64,000 nt of DNA from Plasmodium brasilianum (Eukaryota; Apicomplexa; Aconoidasida; Haemosporida; Plasmodiidae). Within the stretch, counting starts at the first letter, position 1. Every line of letters starts with the position of its first letter. This document shows positions 12,860 to 23,200 of the stretch, one piece after another. Made by a program: the position numbers and the translations under genes. The stretch lies in assembly GCF_023973825.1 (NCBI RefSeq), contig NC_090127.1:2841501-2905500 (forward strand), in the 5' to 3' direction. The notes beneath the pieces were generated by a model. It saw nothing but the letters and a program-made list of their open reading frames with translations. It did not search any database and was not told the origin of the DNA.

Positions 12860-14161
12860 ATGTGGTATGATAATGTTCGAATCCCAGAAGAAGAAGGGGT
12901 GAGTAAATTACTAGTTGGAAAAACCTTTGCATATTTTCCGAAATATGCATATGATGAAAATGAGGAGGTGAATGAACTGAAAAAGGGTAGAAGAAGAATT
13001 GGTGAAATGAGGAACAGTGAGTATATGACAGACATTGAAAAAGTGAACAGTGTTGCTAATGAGAACAGTGCTGCTAACACAAACAGTATTGCTAATATGA
13101 ACAGCGTTGATAGAATTGACAGTGGTATCAGTGCTAACAATACGGAAAGAGTGAACAATACGGAAAGAGTGAACAACATGGAAAGTATGGACAACATGGG
13201 AAGTATGGACAACATGGGAAGTATGGACAACATGGGAAGTATGGACAACATGGGAAGTATGGACAACATGGGAAGTATGGACAACATGGGAAGTATGGAC
13301 AACATGGAAAATTTAGACAATATACGATTTAAGAATAAAGAATATACTCTAATTCCACAGCGGTTGGGACGAACAATATTACCTTTGAATCCTGAACTTT
13401 TAGCTCAGTCAACCCTAGAACAAGAAGTTATAGATGGTTACTTAAGTGAGATACATAATAATGTACACAAATATTCTATATTGACAGAATATTCATTTCT
13501 CATGAATGAAATTCCAAAAAGTTTTTACTGTTTACCACAACATGATGATTTATTCATCTGGGATGTGTTTATTATTTTATATTCGACAATATATAAAAAA
13601 GGAAAATTTAAAATACAAATAAGATTAGGTGAAAATTATCCACATACTATTCCAGAGGTATATTTCTTAACTCCTGTTTTTCATCCTTTAATAAATCCAC
13701 AAACAGGGAAATTAAATTTGGGTACACAACTAAATAATTGGGAACCAAGTTCTCATTATATGTCTCTCTTGTTTTTATATATTAAGAATATATTTTATTT
13801 ACAAGATGAATATACTAAAGACATAGTTGAAAACGAAGAAGCTTATATTTTATTGAATAATAATAAAGAAACGTTTTTGAAAAAAGTGCAAGAATGTGTG
13901 AACCATTCTAATGATGATATACTGCTTTTTAATAAAATCGATAAGTCCATGTTTAACTTTGATAAAGATATGAATAATGAACATATAACCGTTAAATTGG
14001 AAAGCATAATGAAAGATCAACTGTGCAACAAAAAGGCAGAGGCGTTTATCCACTGGTTACTCAATGAGTACTCCTTTGAAACTACGCAAAAGGAGGGGGC
14101 ATCTTTGTGTACAATGAACAAAAGCAACAGTGAAGACGATAAAGTTGAAAATCGAACTTAA
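12860..14161 (+). CDS. FTS: Ubiquitin-E2 variant of the FTS/AKTIP family (catalytically dead)
   Basis: A single-exon gene of 433 residues. The E2-like fold occupies roughly residues 198-330: FIWDVFIILYSTIYKKGKF, then the conserved ENYPHTIPEV and VFHPLINPQTGKL. Where active E2 enzymes have the catalytic Cys (G-x-I-C-L), this protein reads GKLNLG with Asn286, so it cannot carry ubiquitin thioester. The VFHPLINPQTG and downstream NIFYLQDEYTKD segments fit human AKTIP/FTS better than a true E2. AKTIP/FTS works with HOOK adaptors and dynein; in Toxoplasma an FTS-HOOK complex helps microneme positioning and exocytosis. The N-terminal 190 residues are parasite-specific and include seven NMGSMD hexapeptides. 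It may be annotated simply as an E2 enzyme in databases. Confidence 0.85.
   Translation: MWYDNVRIPEEEGVSKLLVGKTFAYFPKYAYDENEEVNELKKGRRRIGEMRNSEYMTDIEKVNSVANENSAANTNSIANMNSVDRIDSGISANNTERVNNTERVNNMESMDNMGSMDNMGSMDNMGSMDNMGSMDNMGSMDNMGSMDNMENLDNIRFKNKEYTLIPQRLGRTILPLNPELLAQSTLEQEVIDGYLSEIHNNVHKYSILTEYSFLMNEIPKSFYCLPQHDDLFIWDVFIILYSTIYKKGKFKIQIRLGENYPHTIPEVYFLTPVFHPLINPQTGKLNLGTQLNNWEPSSHYMSLLFLYIKNIFYLQDEYTKDIVENEEAYILLNNNKETFLKKVQECVNHSNDDILLFNKIDKSMFNFDKDMNNEHITVKLESIMKDQLCNKKAEAFIHWLLNEYSFETTQKEGASLCTMNKSNSEDDKVENRT
13183..13313 (+). repeat. 18-bp coding minisatellite (NMGSMD x7)
   Basis: Seven nearly identical 18-bp units, aacatgggaagtatggac, encode the hexapeptide NMGSMD. They lie in the N-terminal extension of the FTS-like protein. 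Near-identity at DNA level points to recent expansion, so copy number is probably polymorphic. Confidence 0.92.
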
Positions 14162-15046
14162 AACGTAAAAAAGTTAGAAAAAGTGCAGTTGATCAGATAT
14201 TAGCAAACATAAAAAAAAAAAAAAATAAAATAAAAATAAATACACAGGTAAACAGATAAACAGGTAAATAAATAATAGATCAATGAATAAATAGATACGC
14301 GAAAAGATAAATAAATTAATAAAAATGGAACACTATATCAATGGCATCACTGTATTGGAGAAGAATTGAAAAAAGGAAGGAAAAATTAAATCACAAACTT
14401 AATGAGTTACCTTATTAAATAACATCTCAATTAAAATTAGACATAAATGGGAAATATACAGAATGGTCAAAACTACAGGCAAGGCGTAAAAAATTTTTTT
14501 TGTGTGTTTTGTCCTTAATCATTTTTTCCTGTTTTGTCTTTTTCATCTTTTTCGTCCTTTTTGTCTTTGTTTTTATTCATTCAAATTTGAAATATATTTA
14601 AAAATGCACTTTGACATTTTTTTTTTTTATAGATAACTTTTAAATATTAATTTGTTCTAAAAAAAAGCGCACCTATTCATGCCATAGTTAAAGTGGTTTG
14701 GAGGGGGGAGAGAATACGGAGGTACAAAATACCCGGGGTTTATCATTAGCTCAGAATGGCTGCCCACCTTCGAACAAATTAGAAAAGGAGTTTCACGAAT
14801 GTATATTTATGCATATACACATGATGCATACGTAACATACACGTTATATATACAAATAATGGACGCATTTAGGAAAAGCGCGTTTTTCTTTTTTACCCCT
14901 CACAAATAACATAATTATGTTATTCATACACCGTTTTGCAAAAATTAAATGTACACAGTTTGTTTGTGACTTCATCACTCCCTTGTGATAAAAAAGAATT
15001 ACTTAAAAAAAAAGAAGAGATGTTTAAAGGCCAATGCAAAGGACAG
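14162..15046. other. Convergent intergenic region with a G+C-rich structured segment
   Basis: Between the stop codons of the FTS-like gene and WDR82. Mostly AT-rich, except for about 14666-14805, which is near 50% G+C and can fold (listed separately). Confidence 0.6.
14696..14775. ncRNA. Candidate structured RNA (G+C-rich island)
   Basis: The arms gtttggagggggg (14696-14708) and cccaccttcgaac (14763-14775) pair at 12 of 13 positions, allowing two G-U pairs. Inside, ggta/tacc closes a 5-nt loop (14721-14733). The segment is strikingly G+C-rich for this genome, a known mark of Plasmodium non-coding RNAs. I do not recognise a family, and the strand is undetermined. It could instead be a structured 3'UTR element of either converging gene. 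Confidence 0.35.
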
Positions 15047-17322
15047 TTATATTGATGGCTGCCACAGAGCTACATTTAAGCAGCCTATAAAAAAAAAAAA
15101 AAATTAAAAAAAAAACATTAAAAAAAAACATTAAAAATAAAACATTAAAATTCGTATTAACATTTGGAAAAATAAATAACTGCGTCAGAAATGTGAAATA
15201 AATAATACTCATTAAAATTTTGCATTATAAATACTTATTGAACTCTACTCAAAATGCACATTTTCCTATATCTGTGCTTTCCTTACTTGACGCCAGTATG
15301 GAACACTTGGGATTGAAACTCACATTATTGGGGGGCCCTGAAATAAGAAGTTATCATGTTCATTATGTGTACTATTATTCCTTTGATAACGATGCATTTC
15401 ATAGTAGGGATGAAACTATATATCTCTTTTTACTTAGTTCATATTTTAATGCACATTTCTTCAAACTTCTCGTATGAACAAAATTATTAAAAGAACGTAC
15501 AATGTGTATTTATGATCTACCTTCATGGCCATATAAAGATGTTACATAATTTCCTTCTTCATTCCAAACGTGAATACCTGAATCTTTCCAACCTGAAAAT
15601 ACAAGGAAAAAAAGGGTATATATATATAAAATAAAATCATGTTAAAAATTTTATTTTTATAAATTAAAAAAAAAAAAAAAAACGTTCATAAAATTAAATT
15701 GAGACTGTTTGATATGCCCCAAAAAATGATAAAAAGAACAATTATGCAAAACAAAAAAAAAAAGAAGATGAAAAACAAATACGAAAAATTGAACGTTATA
15801 ATTTATACACTTCATAAGAGTAATAAGAGAGGCTACAAAAAATAATCATAATTAAAGGCTTGCTAATTTTTCCTTTTTTTAACTTAAAATAAATAATTAT
15901 TTTACGCTCATATGCAACATTAGCAAATATTTTGTTGACTGCTTATGATTTTGCAGTTACATTAAAATGGGTACACCGTAAAGTTAAACCTTTGTGTAGG
16001 AACAAACTAATACGCAGGTACATATCCACACATATATATACACACATATATATACACACATATATACACACACATATATATACACACATATATATACACA
16101 CATATATATACACACATATATACACACACATATATATACACACATATATATACACACATATATACACACACATATATATACACACATATATATACACACA
16201 TATATATACACACATATATACACACACATATATACACACACATATATACACACACATGCGTATAATAAAACGCTTTTGCTGGCATAAGCTCTTACCGCAC
16301 ATGACATATTGCCCATCTGGCGAAATGGTTGGTATAAAGATATTACATGAATTCGAAGGTTCATAAGTGGAATTTAAATTTAAATCCTCATTATTTGATC
16401 CATTTAGTAAATGATCGTAGGTATTGTTATGGGTTAAAAATGAAGTTAATGTATTTTTCATTTCTTTATTTTTTCTTTCTTTTTTTTTTATTTTATTTTT
16501 TATCATGTGCATATAGCTATTTATTAAATCATCTGAATTGCTTTGTTCAGAACATATACTATCAGGATATTTATATGAACAAATAAAATTACCAGTAATT
16601 GAATCAATTTTAAAATGATTATTTTCATTAGTTGATACAATAATGAATTTATTATTAGGAGTAAAAAAAAGGTTTGTAATAAACTCATCATTGTTCATAT
16701 TATTTTTTAAATTAAAAATATTATATTCACCACGGTCATACATTAATATATCATAAAAATGAATTTCTTTTTTTCCATATGATGCAGCAAATATAACTCC
16801 TTCATTATCAAAAGAAGAAACAGGTCTCATAAAATCAGATTTATATAAAATTAATGGAGTATCACAATTAAAATAATATAATTTTACATGACCATCATCA
16901 GAATTAACTAACATTAATTTTTTATTTTGATTTACATTAATTCCATTTAATTCACATATATTACCATTTTGTGGTAACGATTTTAAATATTTATTTTCTT
17001 TGACATCCCAAAATCTTAAAAACTGTTTATGTTCTAAATTATTCGACTTTGTTGAGCAAACTATAACATCATTTGTATTGCTTAAAAATCTTACAACATC
17101 AACACCACAATTTTTGCTATGCAATGTTTTTATACTATTCCCTTTTACTAAACTATATACTGTTATTGAATCATTTGCATTGGATGTTAACAATAATTCC
17201 CCGTTGTAGCTCCATGATATGTTTTTTGTTATTGATTGTTTGTACTTGAAGGCTCTTAAAACCTCAAATTTTTTTACCACATCATCCGTTAATTTTATTT
17301 TCTTATATGACACAGTATTCAT
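15047..17322 (-). CDS. WDR82: WDR82/Swd2-like WD40 protein, four exons
   Basis: Exons 16296-17322, 15521-15592, 15287-15337 and 15047-15084 join in frame to 395 residues. The protein follows WDR82 end to end: KLTDDVVKKFEVLRAFKY at the N-terminus, ISWSYNGELLLTSNANDSI, NCGVDVVRFL, PVSSFDNEGVIFAASYGKKE, then GGWKDSGIHVWNEEGNYV, NVSFNPKCSILASS and the terminal CLNVALWQPSI, which mirrors the last blade of human WDR82. An Asn/Lys-rich insert near residues 280-325 explains the extra length. WDR82/Swd2 is a seven-blade propeller found in Set1/COMPASS H3K4 methyltransferase and in RNA polymerase II termination complexes. The 703-bp first intron is filled by an ACACATATAT microsatellite, which makes the first exon appear to read on to 15943. 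Confidence 0.93.
16018..16258. repeat. ACACATATAT microsatellite in WDR82 intron 1
   Basis: About 240 bp of cacatatatacacacatata units, intronic. It is open in several frames on both strands, so it yields long but meaningless ORFs. Confidence 0.93.
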
Positions 17323-19807
17323 CCTATGTAGTAAGATAATATGAAATGACTAAATATAACTAAATAAGTATTTTTTTTTTTTTTTTTTTTTATTACTCAT
17401 GATATTCTTTTTGAAAACTGTTTTGCAAAAATGTTAATAATTCGTATAAGATTTCCTTTTAAAATATTCTACTCTGCAAATTTTGTTCTGAGATTTCGTT
17501 TTGCGAAATCTTTGCACTTCTGTTTTGTGAACTTTTCCTATATTTTTTTTTTTTTTTTTTTTTTCTCAACACATAACATTGCATTTGTCGAATTCCATTT
17601 GTATTTCGTAGCTGACGGCGTTATATTAGAACAGAGTTTTATTCATAATAGGAATGCTGCTATAATTGTGTTATGATACTTATGTTTATGTTTATATTTA
17701 TACGTATATTTTTTTTTTTTTTTTTTTTGATTTATGCTTTTCTAATATAAATACCTTTTTGTTTTACTATTAATGTTTTTCTCTCTCATTTTTTTTCATT
17801 ATAACCTTCCAACCCCCCCCCCCCTCCCCGCATGAATTGTTCTTCATTGGCTATATTTTTTTAAAGCTTACTTTAGATCCTTCAAGGGAAAATTAAGGTT
17901 ATATTTCACAAAGCAAACTTTACATATTTTAAATAGTTCGTACGGGGCTGTGGTAAGAGCTTTACAGGTTTCAGCGCATGCTCACGTATTTTTTCACATA
18001 GACTTAGTAATGCATACATTTATGCACATATGCTATTTATATATATTTATATATTATATGTACATGTATATATAGGTATGTATGGATACAGTTATGTATG
18101 TATGTTTATAATATACATGCGTTTGCGGTCGTAATATATGCTCTGCTCGTTTTTGAAAAATCTTGAAAGAATTTTTAAGCAGTTAAACAACGATATCAGC
18201 CGACATGCAAGAACGTATTTTAATTTTCCTCATATTTTCATCTTGACAACATAACCATGGGTTGAGAGAGAATTTGAAATATATTTATTCAAATATTGCA
18301 GCTATTAACCCGATTGTTGTTAAAATATATATATATATATATATGATGTAACTGAAATTATTTCTTATTATTAAGTAATGTATTGTACATGTATTATAGT
18401 ACAATTTTTTTTTTTTGGCAATATTACAAAAGAGAATTTAAAATTTTAAATAACGTGAAAATTATAACATTTCGAGTGGAAATTAAAAAAGAATAATTTT
18501 TTTCCGAGAATAGAAATGATAACTCAATTTTTTTTTTCTTCTTTAAGTGCACTTATACCAGAATACTTAGTTCAACAAAGGTGTGTTATACTAATGGTAA
18601 TAACTAGTGCGCTCATACCATTTATACAAACATATACACATACATAAGCACATATACAAATGAGTTAGTAAAAATATATTCGTGCAGGTAAATAAGTCAA
18701 TAACAAAATTTACTATTTTTAAAATAAGAACCGAGCGAAAAATGTGAAGCTCAATTCGTTTACAAAAAAGAGTAATATGTGAGAGTTGAAAACGAAGGAA
18801 TAAACTGTAATGGGTAAAATAAGGAAGGCAAAATGCAAATGGTAAAAGGTAAAAAATGCAAAGTGTGCAAAAAAAAAAGAAAACAAAAAAATTGAAAAAA
18901 TACGAGGACATATTTTTAATAAACAAGAAGTGATGAATAAATGATGAAAAAGTAAAGAAAAAGTAAAGAAAAAGTAAAGAAAAAATGAAGAAAAAATGAA
19001 GAAAAAATGAAGAAAAAATGAAGAAACATTGAAATTAAAAAGCAACGCACACCCTAATGTGAAATGAAAAAAAAAAGAAAAACAAAAAAACTTTTGTCTT
19101 CAAAGAAAATAAACCACATAAATGGTGGATTTAATTTTTATATTTATACATAGATATATATAACGTTATAAATATGCAAAAATGTTCAACGAGTGTGAAT
19201 TATGTACCCTTAAAAAAAAAAATTAAAAAAATACAAAAAAAAAAAAAAAATCAAGAGAAAAGAGAAAATACAACACAAATGCATGCGTTACAAGTCCTTT
19301 CTAATAAATGTTAGCAACGGTAATGATATATCTAACCAAATTAAGCATATACATAAATGGTGCGTATTCAAAATATTTACAAATTAAGGTAACATTGTAT
19401 AAAGGACTTTTATAGAATAAAAATAAAAGGATAAAATGTAGATCCTTATACAAAATATATATATATATATATATATATGTATAAATAAATGGAAGCACAT
19501 GTGAATCCAACAAAAACAAAATTATGAGAATACAAAAAGGAAATGCATAACTAAATGTTCAAAACGATATTCAGTCGTGCGTATAACCACGTAACTGTAT
19601 CGGCTGATAATAATGCGTACATACATATATACGTATATGTATATATATACATTTAGCGATTGTACTAATATTTAAAATAAGAAATTAAAGTACAAAAAAA
19701 AAAAAAAAAAAAAAAAAAAACATTCAAAATATCACAATAATGCTATATTATTGTTTATAATATTGCATAACATAATTTAATTATATTATATATGTATTCA
19801 TACATAC

Positions 19808-19839
<32 letters not shown>

Positions 19840-19866
19840 GCGTTTGTATCCCCACCCCCGTCCGAA
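17323..19866. other. Intergenic region upstream of WDR82 and downstream of DOC2.1
   Basis: 2.5 kb containing poly(T), a C-tract at about 17814-17829, AT repeats, and tandem agtaaagaaa / atgaagaaaa units at 18950-19025. I see no coding signal. It should contain the WDR82 promoter and the DOC2.1 3'UTR. Confidence 0.6.
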
Positions 19867-20218
19867 TCATTGCTCCTTCTTCACTATTAAAATTTTTTTC
19901 TTGGTTTTGGCAGATGGTTCAACAAAACCTTTAAACAAGTCACTTTTTTTTATTTCCTTATATGATATGTTGTTCATATCCTTACCATAATGGGGCTCGT
20001 CATAATTATAATTTTTTTTTCCAGTTTCTCTCTTATATGTTTTACTGTACAAATACCTAGCGATGTTCGTTTCATCATTGTCTTCATTTTTGTCTGTACA
20101 CATTTCTTTAGAATAGGTGGATGTGGATCCTAAAAGGAAAACAAAATTTATAAATAATTGATTGTGTACATGTTAATATTGTTAGAACGTTTGCATCTCT
20201 ATATATGCACATGCATAA

Positions 20219-20263
<45 letters not shown>

Positions 20264-23200
20264 AAAATAACGACGAATCTAATTTGTGCCATTAAATTTA
20301 CAAACAGGTGAGCACATTTTTGTTCTAAATAAGTGAAGTACAGATGTGATGTAAGGAGAATAATTTTTTTTTTTTTTATCATATTTATTTGCTGATAGTC
20401 GAGTGTCAAGTTTATACTCTGAAAAGTCATATATATTTACGTATATATTTACATGTGTGCATAATTTGTGCATTCTTCGAGTACCATTATTTTCCATTCT
20501 GTATGTGTGGATTTTAATTGTCTTTTTTTTTGGCTCGTTTTCTTCATCATAATCTGGAAGTAAGAAAATAAATCATAAAAAGTAAAAAAAAAAAAAAAAA
20601 AAAACATACATGGTTAATGAATAATTACAATTTGGGCTTAAAAAAAAAAAAAATTATGTAATACTTGATGTTCTTGTATATATTTGATTCAGATCGAGTT
20701 TCTCATCAAAACTGCATAAACTTCTAAATTCATTTGTGTTTGTGTAATTTTCCCTTTCACTTTCCTCTTCAGCCATAGGTGATGATCCTTTCGTCGCTCT
20801 TTCTGCTTCTCTTTCTGCTTCTTTTTCTGCTTCTATTTCTTCTTCTATTTCTGCTTCTAATTCTGCTTCTATTTCTGCTTCTTTTTGTGCTTCTATTTCT
20901 GCTTCTTTTTGTGCTTCTATATCTGCTTCTTTTTGTGCTTCTATTTTTGCTTCCCTTTCCGCTCCTATTTCCGCTTCCCACTCCTTTTCCATTTCCTCTT
21001 CTCTTTCTTTTGCTTTTTCCCTTTTCCCATATTTTTTCCTCCCCTTGTTCTTCTCTCTTCCCTTCTTTTTTTTTTCCAACAGCTGCGCTTCTTGAACAAC
21101 TTTTTTCAAGCTCTCCTCATTCTTCTTCATATCTTTCTCTTTCTTTTCCCACTGGCTCATTTTTAGCATATATGACATTTTCCTTTCTAACTTTTCGTTC
21201 TCAAAAAGTTCTTTTTCTTTTTCTAATTTTTGTTTTTCTTCCAACAACATCTGTTTTTCTTTTTCCTCTCTCATAATTTTTTGCCTTCTAAATTCTTCTT
21301 TTTCTTTTTCTAGTTTGTCTATATCTTCTTTTAGTTTTTTTTTTTCTCGTTCGAAATAGTTATTTGAATTGATTAACTTGTTGAATTCAAGTTTTCCTTC
21401 TTTTTTTCCTTCTTTTTTTCCTTTTTTTTTCCCATCCTTTTTTCTTTCCTTTTTGTGTTCTTTACTCCCTTTCTTCTTTTTCGTGTCAACCGTAGCATCA
21501 TTTTTACCCGCTTCGTCATCTTTACCTTTAACATCACTGGAAACATCTCCACCATTTTTCTTTTTTGAGTTTTTTAACATCCATCCTGTGGTCAAACTAG
21601 GTTCAAAGTTCTTGTCAGTATCACCACCTGCTTGTAGTCTTTCTAACTCCTCGTTCTTCTTGTTTATATCTTCATTCACTCCATCTATATTTTTTGTACA
21701 AACATTTCTGTTTAAACTACCGGATCTGTTGGAAACGCTGTCCCGTCTGCTGTGATCAAAGTGAATACCTTTTTCATCGTTTTCTTTGTTTTTATTTTTT
21801 ATTGCTAAAAGTAAATTGACTGCATCTACAGATTTTCTTAATTTTTTCTTTTTCGACTTTTCATCCTGCATATTTTGTACGTCAGGTTTGTGTATATCGT
21901 TTTCGTCGGAATATCTTTTATGTGCATCATTATCTTTACCCCTGTTCCTTTCATTGTTCTTTTCTTTGCTTTTTTCCGAGTTATTTCCTCCCATTTTGCT
22001 CGTAGGATCATTTATATTATCTATATCATAAGCGCCATCATTCAGTGTATCCTGAAGTTCATTAGGGGTTAGAACATCCTTGTTTTGTATATCTTGTAAA
22101 GTTGGGAAGTTTCCATTTTCGTATGTTTCTTTGTCCTTTTTCTTCTTTGAATTCTTAATTTCGGCTTTTCTTTGCGCCTGAGAAAAAGTACAAGTTGGGA
22201 CAACGGGAGAGTAAGAAAAGGATAGGGAAAATAAAAAAAAAAATAGAAAATTTTGAAAAAAAAAAAAAAAAAAGAGCATGGTGTAAACGTTCATGGGGGT
22301 ATCACCCATACGCACATTTGGATGTAGAGGAATTCACTCTATTAGCTCAAACGATGGCGGTGTAACACAGTTCCTGGCCAAAAATGGTTACATGATGATA
22401 TGCATATGCAAGTGTGTGTATATGTGTTCATGTCTGTATGTTCGTATATAAGCATGTATATGCTTGGGAGAACCTTCTCGCGGGCGATTTCCATTTTCTT
22501 CAACTCCCGCTGCGTAATTTTGACGCAGGTGATTATGTAAATGTACGCAGATATGAAGTCCCCCGGAAGGCTGTAGAGACAAACAGCAAGGGAAAGGCAT
22601 AGAGACCTATCCCTAGATTCTAGGATAGCCAGTGTACTTATAAGTTTATCAGAAATAAATTTCGATTTATATGTATTAAAGTGATAAGGAAATCCAAGTA
22701 ATCTGTGACTTTGTGGAACTTTATGATATAAAGCTTTTTTCCAATCCTCAATTTTAACCTTTGCTAAAAGTGCATCTTCATTTCTTGAAGTATTTAATTG
22801 ATGTAATAATTCTAATCCGATTTGTAGAAATAATTCTAAAGTTTCATCTCTATTCCATCTAGTAGACAAATTTCGAGATGCTCTATATATATTAATATTT
22901 TTTTCAATATTTGTCCGTAATTCTTTTGCAATTCTGTCTAACTCCATATTTTCCATTTTATGACTAAAACTTTTTAAAGTAAAGCATGGTTTAATATTAT
23001 ATTCAACTGATGAAAAAGGAAACCACAAATCAAATTTCCAATAATCATACCAAATGTTTAAAGGACTAGATTCTTGCAAATTTAAATAAATATTTTTATT
23101 ATTAAAAATTAGATCTATTGTTTTATAAGGTAAGGATGGACCACCAATTGGTACATCAGTTACTCTATTTTTAAATAATTCTTTAATATGTCTTTTAGTG

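Noticed and set aside
12766..13320. 184-codon minus-strand frame rich in PMLSIL units
   Set aside because: Antisense shadow of the NMGSMD repeat in the FTS-like gene.
15932..16366. Long open frames on both strands with Tyr/Cys/His/Thr repeats
   Set aside because: They are translations of the ACACATATAT microsatellite inside WDR82 intron 1; the minus-strand exon really ends at 16296.
20779..21276. 165-codon plus-strand Leu/Phe-rich frame
   Set aside because: Antisense of the Glu/Lys-rich exon 4 of DOC2.1.
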